Positions 8,411 to 17,153 of a stretch of 64,000 nt of DNA are shown here, one piece after another. The first letter of the stretch is position 1, and each line of letters starts with the position of its first letter. Source of the DNA: Bermanella marisrubri. Its GTDB lineage: Bacteria; Pseudomonadota; Gammaproteobacteria; Pseudomonadales; Oceanobacteraceae. Both the position numbers and the translations under genes were made by a program. Below the pieces are notes generated by a model, which was given only the letters and a program-made list of their open reading frames with translations, made no database searches and had not been told where the DNA came from. The DNA lies in contig NZ_CP051183.1 of NCBI RefSeq assembly GCF_012295615.1, forward strand, positions 3,065,001 to 3,129,000, written 5' to 3'.

Positions 8411-9319
8411 CTAGGCTGCTCTGGTAAGACGTTCGCGTTCCGAGAAAAGCCCTTTTAGCCAAACATAGAGTTGCTGAAGCTTTAGATCATCACGATCCTG
8501 GATACGGCGCACAAAATAATATGTCTGTGGAATTTCAATTTCGAGATCTAACACTTGCACTAGACGACCATCATCAAGCCAAGGTTGAATCAAAGGCCGT
8601 ACCCCCATAGCAATACCTAACCCTTGCTGTGCTGCCACCATAGAACCTAAATAGCTATCTACCTCTAGAGTTCGACACTGATCGAATTCATTTAAGTTGT
8701 GTTTTTCCGCCACTGTGTCCCAAGCATTTTCTACCCCACGCATGGTAATAAGTGCATGGCGGTTAATATCTGACATAGTCAGAACAGGCTTTTTTTCAAT
8801 CAACTTAGGATTGGCAACCAGAATAATTCTTGAACGACACAAAGGGGTTGCAACAAGACCCGACCACTCACCCATGCCAAATCGAATTGCTGCATCAATA
8901 TCATCTTCTTGGAAATTAACTAATGAGGTAGACGCCTCAATTTTTAATTCAGAATCGGGATTAGCTTCCTGATACTCTGGCAGTGCAGGTAACACAATAT
9001 CATTGGCAATGAATGGAATCATTGAAATTCTTATATCCCTTCGGCTATAGCGTCTTAGAAACTCTCTCTGCTGTTGCTGATAATAGTTCAGTATATTTTT
9101 GACAATGACATGATAGTCTTGTCCCTCTGAGGTCAGTGCTAGCGAACGTGTCATTCTAGTAAACAGACTTACCTCTAAATACTCCTCCAACAGCTTAATT
9201 TTCTGGCTGACAGCCGAAGAAGTCAGGTGCAGCTCATCAGCAGCTTCTTTGAAACTCAAATGACGCGCTGATGCATCAAATGCTTGTAGCCAATGGATTG
9301 CTGGTAACTTCGCTGCCAT
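8411..9319 (-). CDS. LysR-family transcriptional regulator (GcvA-like)
   Basis: This 302-residue DNA-binding regulator has the N-terminal winged helix-turn-helix (SFKEAADELHLTSSAVSQKIKLLE region, residues 22-47) and a periplasmic-binding-like effector domain. It lies between the biosynthetic and export halves of the lipid cluster, convergent with the first and divergent from the MMPL gene 197 bases away. Control of that divergent promoter, and of its own gene, is the usual arrangement for the family. The effector is unknown. Confidence 0.85.
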   Translation of the reverse strand: MAAKLPAIHWLQAFDASARHLSFKEAADELHLTSSAVSQKIKLLEEYLEVSLFTRMTRSLALTSEGQDYHVIVKNILNYYQQQQREFLRRYSRRDIRISMIPFIANDIVLPALPEYQEANPDSELKIEASTSLVNFQEDDIDAAIRFGMGEWSGLVATPLCRSRIILVANPKLIEKKPVLTMSDINRHALITMRGVENAWDTVAEKHNLNEFDQCRTLEVDSYLGSMVAAQQGLGIAMGVRPLIQPWLDDGRLVQVLDLEIEIPQTYYFVRRIQDRDDLKLQQLYVWLKGLFSERERLTRAA

Positions 9320-9516
9320 ACACCTTCCTTGTTAATCAGGCTATTAACTTATAGTAAATAAATCTTACGCTAATTGATAAGTAATTCTGCGTATTATCCG
9401 TAAAATCAGCAGCTTAACGATTTAATTTTATTAACTTATATAAAAATATTTAACGCTTGTTCATTTTTTCTTGCACCCATAGCTTAACGGCACCCTAATA
9501 AAACGAGATCAGGAAC
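9320..9516. promoter_or_regulatory. Divergent control region between LysR and MMPL genes
   Basis: GTTAAT (9331-9336) and ATTAAC (9343-9348) form a perfect dyad of the T-N11-A kind bound by LysR proteins, only 12 bases from the lysR start, so autoregulation is possible. AGCTTAACG occurs twice (9411-9419 and 9481-9489). A possible plus-strand promoter is TTAACG (9414-9419), a 17-base spacer and TATATA. The MMPL gene has an AGGAAC ribosome-binding site. All regulatory assignments are inferred from pattern only. Confidence 0.4.
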
Positions 9517-11859
9517 ATGCGTACTGTTATAAATCGGATATTTGAATTCGTCACGAACAGGCCAATCAAAACCTTAGTACTACTCTTATTGGTTACCTTG
9601 TTTTTAGGTGGTGGTTTAAGCCAGCTGAAAATAGATAATAATCAAGAATCAGAATTACCTAAAGACAATGAAATTGTTGCTACCAATGAGCGATTAGATG
9701 ATGTGTTTGGAGAAAAAGGTATCATACTTATTGGTATCAAGAATCCTGACTCAATTTATAATCAAAAAACGTTGATTCTTATCGATGAAATATCCGAGGC
9801 GATTAAATCAATTCCTTTCGTTATTAGTGACGAAGTAACAAGTCTATCGACTTTCCAAAATCTCACAGCAAGAGAGTGGGGACTTGAGCGAGACCCCTTC
9901 CTAAAGCAAATCCCTAACTCCAAAGAAGCGATGCGTCAATTAAAAGAAGACGTCATTCAAAATGATGAGGTTTATGGTCGTTTAGTTTCTAAAGATGGAA
10001 CTTTTGTTGCCATATCAGCCTACGTTGAGGAGGGATACAACCAAACTCAAGTAACTAATGCTGTTTTTGATTTAGTGTCCAAATATCAAAATAATGACTT
10101 GGAGTTTTTTGTCGCTGGTGATGCCATACAAGCTCAAGAGATTGATAGTGGGATTCAAAAAGATACAGGAATATTATTGCCTAGCGCTCTTGCCCTAATC
10201 CTCATCTGCTTTCTACTAGCTCTTAGAACCATGCGAGGCGTTATTCTTCCTTTTAGCGTAGTCGTACTCAGCATTATCTGGACAATGGGCGCTATGGGGT
10301 GGTTAGGCTTAGCTGTTACCGTTGTTTCCTCTGCACTGCCTGCGTTAATGGTCGCTGTGGCCAGTTCTTATGGCATCCACGTGATGATTCAATACTATGA
10401 ACAAGTCAATAAAGGAAAGTCCAAAAAACAAGCATCTGCTGAAGCCATTAAAAATATATCGCCTGCAATCATATTGACCGGTGCTACATCAGCTCTTGGC
10501 GCACTAACCCTAATCGTATTTAAAGTAACCTCCATACAAGAGTTTGGTTTAGCAACGGCAATTGGTGTTTTATCCGCGACGGTATTATCGATAGTTTTTA
10601 TCCCTGCATGGTTATCCATTTTAAAGCCAACTGCGGGCAATCGATTCAATAAAATAGATAGAAAGTTAGATAGCCTTTTATCCAGTATCACAACTTTTTC
10701 TCTAAAGCACAGACACTTGATGGTCGGCACTACAATCATCGCTCTATCTGCTTCAGTTATTTTTGGGCTCAGCCAACTAAAGTATGGACAGGATTTTATT
10801 GAGTACTTCGAACCGGAACATCGATTGCGAATCGCGTTTGAAGAGTTCAATAATCAATTAGGTGGCGCTCGTTATATGGATGTCATGATAGAGGCTCCGA
10901 CAGAAGATGGTATGCAATCTCCCCTCTACCTAAAACAAGTAGCACAATTTCAAGACTATGCTGAATCCCTAGAACACGTTGGCTATAGCCTGTCATTTGC
11001 AGATGTAATTAAACGTATCAATAGCGCAATGCATGAAAACAAGCAATCATATGAACGCATACCAGATGATGAATCCACAATCGCTCAATACCAGTTGCTG
11101 TATAGCATGTCAGGCAACCCTGGTGACCAAAGTAATTTAATTGACTATCCAAATCAGCGATTAAAAATCCGTATTATGTTAACAACCTCGGAGCAGGAAG
11201 ATCATAAAGCTTTATACAAACAACTAAAACAGCAGGCTGATAAAACTTTTGACTCTGCACTGACTGTCGACTTTGGTGGCGATGTCATGTTCTGGCTCGC
11301 TCAAATCCAATATATTGTTGAGGGTAAAGTATGGAACATTATCGCTAGTGTCATCGTTGTATTTCTATTTTGTAGCTTTATTTTCAAGTCTGGTGTTGGC
11401 GGTATTCTTAGCATCATTCCACTTAGCATCGCCACCCTAATTACGCTATCTATGATGGGATTCCTAGGTATTCGTCTTGATGTAGGTACGGCCATTGTCA
11501 CTGCTATCGGTGTGGGTATTGGTGTCGATTTCACCATTCACTACTTGAAACGTCTTTTACAAGAATATAGAGCCAGTAAAGAGTTAAGCCACAGTATGAT
11601 CATTACCAGTCAGACTGCAGGGAAAGCAGTACTTTACGACACTATATCAAACGTCGCGGGTTTCTCGGTATTCATACTTTCGGGGTTTCAGCCACTTCAA
11701 TTCTTTGGATGGTTAATCTCGCTCATGATGATTTCAAGTGCATTAGCTACGTTAATTATTTTTCCTAGCGTGATCAGCTTGATTGGTAAGCCTTTACTTA
11801 ACAAACAGGAAACCAATATTGAAGTAAATACCGACAATGCCTGTGAATCCATTAACTAG
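9517..11859 (+). CDS. MMPL/RND-family lipid or hydrophobe exporter
   Basis: This 780-residue inner-membrane pump has the duplicated RND layout. There is one membrane helix near residues 18-36, a large periplasmic domain, five clustered helices (about 215-370), a second N-type helix near 400-420, a second periplasmic domain, and a final cluster (about 605-765). Charged residues inside the second helix cluster (DVGTAIVTAIGVGIGVDFTIHY) fit proton-driven transport. Related proteins move hopanoids, mycolates or other lipids. It forms a tight unit with a LolA-like gene (9 bases on) and an outer-membrane barrel, as in many MMPL export sets. Export of the product of the upstream enzymes is inferred from the neighbourhood. 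Confidence 0.85.
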   Translation: MRTVINRIFEFVTNRPIKTLVLLLLVTLFLGGGLSQLKIDNNQESELPKDNEIVATNERLDDVFGEKGIILIGIKNPDSIYNQKTLILIDEISEAIKSIPFVISDEVTSLSTFQNLTAREWGLERDPFLKQIPNSKEAMRQLKEDVIQNDEVYGRLVSKDGTFVAISAYVEEGYNQTQVTNAVFDLVSKYQNNDLEFFVAGDAIQAQEIDSGIQKDTGILLPSALALILICFLLALRTMRGVILPFSVVVLSIIWTMGAMGWLGLAVTVVSSALPALMVAVASSYGIHVMIQYYEQVNKGKSKKQASAEAIKNISPAIILTGATSALGALTLIVFKVTSIQEFGLATAIGVLSATVLSIVFIPAWLSILKPTAGNRFNKIDRKLDSLLSSITTFSLKHRHLMVGTTIIALSASVIFGLSQLKYGQDFIEYFEPEHRLRIAFEEFNNQLGGARYMDVMIEAPTEDGMQSPLYLKQVAQFQDYAESLEHVGYSLSFADVIKRINSAMHENKQSYERIPDDESTIAQYQLLYSMSGNPGDQSNLIDYPNQRLKIRIMLTTSEQEDHKALYKQLKQQADKTFDSALTVDFGGDVMFWLAQIQYIVEGKVWNIIASVIVVFLFCSFIFKSGVGGILSIIPLSIATLITLSMMGFLGIRLDVGTAIVTAIGVGIGVDFTIHYLKRLLQEYRASKELSHSMIITSQTAGKAVLYDTISNVAGFSVFILSGFQPLQFFGWLISLMMISSALATLIIFPSVISLIGKPLLNKQETNIEVNTDNACESIN

Positions 11860-11868
11860 GAGAAAACC

Positions 11869-12651
11869 ATGAAATTAATAATTCTTATACTTTTCAGTTT
11901 TTTATCGATGAGTAATGCATATGCTGAATTAACAGCATTCCAAATCATGAAAAAGAATGATGCGCAGCTAAAAGTTCAAGATGAACAAGTATCTGTTCGA
12001 ATGCGACTTATCAACAAGCAAAATGACGTTCGCGAGCGAACCATATTGATAAGCACCAAAACGGATAATAATGAATTGCAAAGCTCATTAATTAAGTTTA
12101 AAAGCCCTAAAAACGTTGCAGGTACCGGATTACTCACAGTCGAAAATTTGAATAATGATGACGACCAGTGGTTATACCTACCTGCCTTGAAACGCTCACG
12201 GCGTATCAGCGCTGCCAATCAAAGCGATAGCTTTATGGGAACAGACTTTAGCTATGAAGACTTATCGACAGAGAATCTTGAAGAATATAGCTATTCCTTA
12301 TTAGGAGAAGAGATCATTAATGGCACTAAACATTATAAAATAGAGGCCATAGCCAACAACGAAGAAACGTTAAACGAATCTGGTTATAGTCGACGATTAT
12401 TATGGATCGAGAGTACAAACTATATTCTAGCAAAAGCGTTTTATTTTAATAAAGCGGGTCAACACGTTAAGACTCTTATCGCGGAAAACATCCGCCCTGT
12501 ATCTGGAACAGATGTAAGTCGCTCCCATAAAGTCACAATGAAAAACCTCAAAACCGGACACCAAACTCAGCTAACGTATGAGGACTATTTGATCAACAAA
12601 GGTTTATCAAGTAATCAGTTCTCTATGCGATCTCTAGAGAGAGGCTGGTAA
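11869..12651 (+). CDS. LolA-like outer membrane lipoprotein-sorting family protein
   Basis: This is a 260-residue periplasmic protein with a clear signal peptide (MKLIILILFSFLSMSNAYA, cleavage before ELTAF). The family signature is present as DDQWLYLPALKRSRRISA followed by FMGTDFSYEDLS. The fold is LolA/LolB-like, a half-barrel that shields acyl chains. In MMPL operons such proteins are thought to receive lipid from the pump and carry it across the periplasm. It overlaps the next gene by one base (TAATG), so all three export genes should be made together. Confidence 0.8.
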   Translation: MKLIILILFSFLSMSNAYAELTAFQIMKKNDAQLKVQDEQVSVRMRLINKQNDVRERTILISTKTDNNELQSSLIKFKSPKNVAGTGLLTVENLNNDDDQWLYLPALKRSRRISAANQSDSFMGTDFSYEDLSTENLEEYSYSLLGEEIINGTKHYKIEAIANNEETLNESGYSRRLLWIESTNYILAKAFYFNKAGQHVKTLIAENIRPVSGTDVSRSHKVTMKNLKTGHQTQLTYEDYLINKGLSSNQFSMRSLERGW

Positions 12652-13910
12652 TGTACGTTCGATTCTACATTACGCTGTGTCTGATGATCGGCATATCCAA
12701 TTGCGTTTTTGCGCAATTGGGTTATCAAACAGAGGTAGAATGGATTACCTATCCAGAAATAGAAGAGACCGATGATGAATCTTTTGTTTTTGGCAGAGTC
12801 AACCTAGATTATCAACATATTATAAATCATGATATGAGATTCTTTACTGCTATTAGCTTTAGACGATCTGATCCAGGGGATACGCGAGATCAAGAAAGAC
12901 TATCTGAACTATATATTGACTATAGGCATTTACGTTTTGATTTACGTAGCGGGTTACAATATATCAATTGGGGACGCGCAGACATTGTCAATCCTTTGGA
13001 CTTTTCACCACAAGATTTTCGCGATCCATTGGATGATGATAACGAAGATTTACCAGTTGCTGGTTTTAACCTAAGTTATTACCTTGAAACATCACAGATA
13101 CAATGGATTGTACTACCCTATTTTATTGATAGTGAACTTCCCAAGCCTGAAAGTATATGGTTTTCCAATTTGCCAAGCCAAACCCCACTGGGTCAGGATA
13201 TCCAATACACTGTAGTCGAAGCTAATCAACCAGAGACTGGTATTGATAATTGGCAAACTGGTGTGAAGTGGAGCCATCGCGGTCGAGGATTTGATTGGGC
13301 GGTATCTTACTTTTACGGATGGAATGACGTACCACTATTTTATACAAGCAATCAGTTTATCAATAGTACTACTGTCAAAGTATTCCTAGAACCAACATTT
13401 TATCGGCAACACATCATCGGATTTGACAGTGCTTGGCTAATCGAGGACTACACGTTTAGAAGCGAACTTGCTTACAAGCACACTAGCGATAATGAAGGCG
13501 AAGATCCCTATATAGACGACCCCTACCTACATATGGTTTTGGGCATAGATCGAACATTCCAAAATATAATATTTGAAAAAGATTTATTTCTCTTATTGGA
13601 GTACAGTTACCAGCATGCAATTACTGACATCCAATATCAAACAAATGATTTTGATCATATTTTTGAGAACACATTATTCACACGCTTTGGAATGGACAAC
13701 TTACCAAAATGGGAACTGCAAATAGACCTAGCTTTTGATTTAGCCAGTGAAGGATATTTTGTTCGACCACAATTAAGCTACGAATGGTTCGATAACTTTA
13801 AAACTCAAATATCTATCGAGTTCTTAGAGGGTAATAGCAATAGTTTCTTTGGAGCTAATAAAGAGAACAAAGCCATTCGATTTCGCATCATCAAAGAAGG
13901 TATCTTTTGA
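12651..13910 (+). CDS. Outer-membrane beta-barrel protein of MMPL export cluster (DUF1302-like)
   Basis: This 419-residue protein has a signal peptide (MYVRFYITLCLMIGISNCVFA) and many short alternating aromatic strands. The segment LQYINWGRADIVNPLDFSPQDFRDP (positions about 103-127) matches the W-G-x-A-D-x-x-N-P-L-D motif common in barrel proteins that accompany MMPL pumps. It ends in ...FRIIKEGIF, with the terminal aromatic residue expected for BAM insertion. It would be the outer-membrane end of the export path. The stop codon lies inside the terminator hairpin. Confidence 0.7.
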   Translation: MYVRFYITLCLMIGISNCVFAQLGYQTEVEWITYPEIEETDDESFVFGRVNLDYQHIINHDMRFFTAISFRRSDPGDTRDQERLSELYIDYRHLRFDLRSGLQYINWGRADIVNPLDFSPQDFRDPLDDDNEDLPVAGFNLSYYLETSQIQWIVLPYFIDSELPKPESIWFSNLPSQTPLGQDIQYTVVEANQPETGIDNWQTGVKWSHRGRGFDWAVSYFYGWNDVPLFYTSNQFINSTTVKVFLEPTFYRQHIIGFDSAWLIEDYTFRSELAYKHTSDNEGEDPYIDDPYLHMVLGIDRTFQNIIFEKDLFLLLEYSYQHAITDIQYQTNDFDHIFENTLFTRFGMDNLPKWELQIDLAFDLASEGYFVRPQLSYEWFDNFKTQISIEFLEGNSNSFFGANKENKAIRFRIIKEGIF

Positions 13911-13925
13911 TACCTTCTTTTCTCT
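13893..13925 (+). terminator. Rho-independent terminator of the export operon
   Basis: A perfect 12-base stem (AAAGAAGGTATC / GATACCTTCTTT) with a TTTT loop is followed by TTCTCTT. The stop codon TGA (13908-13910) is part of the hairpin. Confidence 0.8.
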
Positions 13926-13938
13926 TGTAGAGTCAAAT

Positions 13939-16083
13939 TTAGTTTTGTGGATTTAGAGGATGATAAATCGATTTGGCAGTATTTTTAACCTTAGATCTAT
14001 CCAGTATAACCTCGCGTAATTCATGCTCCACAAATGCGTTCATTTGATCATTGTAATGGGTGCTATTTGATCTGGTTGATGCAGCTCCAAATTGGTGTGC
14101 AGCTTGGCTAGATACTTGTCCTTTCTGATCCCAACGAACAAACATCATAAAACCATCTCCAGCACGATTAATCATTTGCCCCTGCTCATTCATACCCTTT
14201 CCATAAACAGCTCTTAAGATATCCGGACCACCATCAATGGGTAGATTAACGTCCCCTTGTTGCAGTCGCATCACGCCCCCCCATTTTACTTTATGACGCC
14301 CATAGTATTGAGTTAACTGTTTGACCGCTGACTGAAAAGCCTTCGTTGTTTCATTCAAGTCAACATCGCTTCCTCGAGCTTTTTGTACAGGATCTAATGT
14401 CATTACCGCTAATGCGGCCAATTCATTGTGTTTATCGGTGGAGTAGTCCCACTCATGTAAATCTTTCCATGCTTGCTTTTCCTGCGGACTTAGCACACTT
14501 GTATCGACAGCTTTCAACCAGTATTTCAGTTGCTTAATCTGATTCGACTGTTCGCTATAATTTAAATCAAACTTTAAATTCTTTAAGTCCTGAAAGCTAA
14601 TAGCATCCAGCGACTTGGCAATTTCCTCGATTCGATAGGCTCTATTAGTGATAAAAGTCTCTATCCCCATAGATGCAGGATAATCTGCCAAATCTACGTC
14701 ATCATCGCCATCTGTAGACATATTCGGTGGGTTATTTGCATTGTAAACAAAGCCTGACTGTGGATTAATGGTCTTGGGCATCATGTCGAAATCCCAATAG
14801 CCTTGCCAAATCAATTCACTGTTATCGCCAGGCAAAACCTTGTCCCACTGCCATCCACTAATCCGTTTTGGAAACATGGCGTTATAGTAGTGAGCAATAT
14901 TGCCATCTATATCTGCGTAGACATAATTAATCGATGGCATCGCATTCATGGCCAGTGCTGCTTCGAACTCATCTTTATCTTTTGCCATATTAACAGCATG
15001 CATAAATTCGAGAGTTCTTACTTCATTCATGCCCGCCCAGCGCACCGCGTAGGCTCCATGCTCGGTTTCCATTACTGGGCCATGCTGTGAAAGTTTTATA
15101 TCTTTATTAAAAGTCCAGCGTAGCGGTCCCCAAAATTTAACGATCATCTCCGCTTGTTTGGTTTCAAAATCATGCCACTGATCATCGAGCTTATATTGAT
15201 TAGAGTTATCAGGATTGATTATCAACTTATAGAAATCGACCAAGTCGGGCTTATTTACGGTATTGGACCAACCTATATTTCGATTATGACCGTGAATAAT
15301 CACAGGCGCGCCAGGAAATGTTGACCCAACCACATCCCAGCCTTCTGCACTATGTAGTCGAGCCTCATACCAAGCAACGGGGCCTGTTAGGGGTTGATGG
15401 CTATTGACCAATAAATATGTTGAGTTATCCGCCGACCGCTTTGGTGCGATGGCAATACCTTGGCTACCTAAAGGCAGTGACTCTTGCGGTGTTACCAATA
15501 GTGCGTTTTCATTTTGTTTTGCTAAAGCCAATGGCTCATCGGCATTGACTAATTTTCCCAACTGATCATCAAACCCATAGAACATAGGTGTCTTGAAAGT
15601 AAAACCGGCGATCAAGTCTTTGGCTGTTACAGGTAATAAAAAATCGCTCACCTCATTCGGGTTTTGCGCTGCATATAAATTGACGCCGTCGGCATAGGCT
15701 TGAGCAAGCGCTTTAATATGCTCAGGCACATCTTGCTCATAACGACTATTTACTGCGTCCCACACACCCATGAATTGAACAACAAAATCGGTTTTGGCTG
15801 CTTTATATCCATTTTCAGCGGCTAATGTGCCTCTGGTTGCCAAGATAACGGTTTGTAGCGTTGAAAAGTCATCCTCACTTTGAGCATAACCTAGACCAAA
15901 CGCGGTATCCGCATGGGATTGTCCATATATGTGAGGAATTCCTAACGAATCACGAATAATTTCTACATCGTATTGTGTAGCTTTTTCTTCAAATTTGGCT
16001 TTATGAGGGACGTTAGGAAGAGTTATCACAGCGGCTGCAAAAAAGCATAGTGCGATATATGTCAGAACAAAAGCATAGCGCAT
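13939..16083 (-). CDS. Penicillin acylase family Ntn-hydrolase (N-acyl amide hydrolase)
   Basis: This is a secreted or membrane-tethered amidase precursor of the penicillin/aculeacin/acyl-homoserine-lactone acylase family. ATG 16083 (714 residues, MRYAFVLTYIALCFFAAAV as signal segment) is chosen because AAAGGTG precedes it by 9 bases. The longer frame from 16188 starts inside the secF terminator. The alpha part carries IPHIYGQSHADTAFGLGYAQSEDDF. The beta part begins near RSADNSTYLLVNSHQPLTG, where the N-terminal nucleophile serine should lie, followed by HGHNRNIGWSNTV. Substrates could be acyl-homoserine lactones, other N-acyl amides or lipids from the adjacent cluster. It converges on that cluster, with 29 bases between stops. 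Confidence 0.8.
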   Translation of the reverse strand: MRYAFVLTYIALCFFAAAVITLPNVPHKAKFEEKATQYDVEIIRDSLGIPHIYGQSHADTAFGLGYAQSEDDFSTLQTVILATRGTLAAENGYKAAKTDFVVQFMGVWDAVNSRYEQDVPEHIKALAQAYADGVNLYAAQNPNEVSDFLLPVTAKDLIAGFTFKTPMFYGFDDQLGKLVNADEPLALAKQNENALLVTPQESLPLGSQGIAIAPKRSADNSTYLLVNSHQPLTGPVAWYEARLHSAEGWDVVGSTFPGAPVIIHGHNRNIGWSNTVNKPDLVDFYKLIINPDNSNQYKLDDQWHDFETKQAEMIVKFWGPLRWTFNKDIKLSQHGPVMETEHGAYAVRWAGMNEVRTLEFMHAVNMAKDKDEFEAALAMNAMPSINYVYADIDGNIAHYYNAMFPKRISGWQWDKVLPGDNSELIWQGYWDFDMMPKTINPQSGFVYNANNPPNMSTDGDDDVDLADYPASMGIETFITNRAYRIEEIAKSLDAISFQDLKNLKFDLNYSEQSNQIKQLKYWLKAVDTSVLSPQEKQAWKDLHEWDYSTDKHNELAALAVMTLDPVQKARGSDVDLNETTKAFQSAVKQLTQYYGRHKVKWGGVMRLQQGDVNLPIDGGPDILRAVYGKGMNEQGQMINRAGDGFMMFVRWDQKGQVSSQAAHQFGAASTRSNSTHYNDQMNAFVEHELREVILDRSKVKNTAKSIYHPLNPQN

Positions 16084-16175
16084 TTCAAATATCACCTTTT
16101 TATTTTTTTGCCCACAAGTGTGCTCAACACAAAAGAAAAGAGAAAGGGGAATTTCAGCCAAATTCATCAACAATA

Positions 16176-16204
16176 AAAAACGGGGCATAGCGCCCCGTTT
16201 TTTA
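16176..16204 (-). terminator. Bidirectional terminator after secF
   Basis: The CGGGGC / GCCCCG stem (16181-16186, 16192-16197) is flanked by A6 and T6 runs, so it can terminate in both directions. It closes the secDF transcript and separates it from the acylase gene. Confidence 0.85.
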
Positions 16205-16227
16205 ATAAGCTCGTAATTTGAATGTAG

Positions 16228-17151
16228 CTATGGACGCTCTGCCAATTCAGGATCTTCTTCCTCTTCAGGTGGAAGTAAATCATCACGAGTAATATTCATG
16301 GCCAACAGGATATTTGACGCAACATATATAGAGGAGTAGGTACCCACAACCACACCAATGGTTAACGCCAATGCAAAATTGTGAATGGATTCCCCACCCA
16401 CAAAAAGTAGCGCCAATAGAACTAGCAATGTGGTTAAGGAGGTAACCAAGGTACGACCCAAAGTATTGGTTAACGAGCGGTTCACAATATCAATGGCCTG
16501 CATCTGACGAATGATCCGAAAATTTTCGCGAATACGGTCAGACACAACAATGGTGTCGTTGAGCGAATAACCTATCACCGCAAGCAAGGCAGCCAATACA
16601 TTTAGGTCGAAATCAATTTGCAATAAACTGAAGATACCTAACACAATAATCACATCGTGCATCAAGGCGGCAACAGCGCCAACCGAAAACTTAAACTGGA
16701 AACGAGCTGCCACATATATCATAACAACCGCCAGCGCTAGCAACATAGCAATACCGCCATCATCGCGAAGTTCTTCACCCACTTGAGAACCTACGAATTC
16801 TGAACGACGCAACTGAATATCTTCATCAGTGTTTGCACGCAATGTAGATAAAACTTCATCACCTAAATCAGCGCGATAAGCCTCTTGCATACGCACCAGC
16901 ACATCTTCTTCGCTACCAAAATGCTGCACAGCCACATCTTTGTAGCCAGCTGCCACCAAATCTTCACGAATAGAATTGACGTCAGCACTGGACTCATAGG
17001 CCACTTCAATAAGCGTACCACCGGTAAAATCCAAACCAAGCTTTAAACCTTGGAAGATTAGTGAACCCAAAGAAATGACGATTAATGCGATGGATAGGAA
17101 GGCCGCGATTTTACGACCACCCATGAAATTAATATCTTTCGCTTCACTCAT
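16228..17151 (-). CDS. secF: Protein translocase subunit SecF
   Basis: This inner-membrane partner of SecD uses the proton gradient to help pull proteins through SecYEG. Its 307 residues show six membrane helices, the N-terminal GLDFTGGTLIEV motif (residues 33-44), and SLNDTIVVSDRIREN (about 197-211), typical of SecF. It begins 3 bases after secD ends, and the pair should be co-translated. The E/D-rich tail PPEEEEDPELAERP is cytoplasmic. Confidence 0.97.
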   Translation of the reverse strand: MSEAKDINFMGGRKIAAFLSIALIVISLGSLIFQGLKLGLDFTGGTLIEVAYESSADVNSIREDLVAAGYKDVAVQHFGSEEDVLVRMQEAYRADLGDEVLSTLRANTDEDIQLRRSEFVGSQVGEELRDDGGIAMLLALAVVMIYVAARFQFKFSVGAVAALMHDVIIVLGIFSLLQIDFDLNVLAALLAVIGYSLNDTIVVSDRIRENFRIIRQMQAIDIVNRSLTNTLGRTLVTSLTTLLVLLALLFVGGESIHNFALALTIGVVVGTYSSIYVASNILLAMNITRDDLLPPEEEEDPELAERP

Positions 17152-17153
17152 GG

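Noticed and set aside
10395-10850. Open frame on the minus strand inside the MMPL gene
   Set aside because: It lies wholly antisense to a strong coding gene, has no family likeness and shows the composition expected of a shadow frame.
2439-13910. Calling the lipid cluster a mobile island
   Set aside because: It is AT-rich, but no integrase, flanking repeats or tRNA boundary is present; the nearest tRNA is at 22047 and not adjacent.
16084-16188. Longer N-terminus of the penicillin acylase
   Set aside because: It would start in the secF terminator hairpin; ATG 16083 has a good AAAGGTG and begins a signal-type segment.
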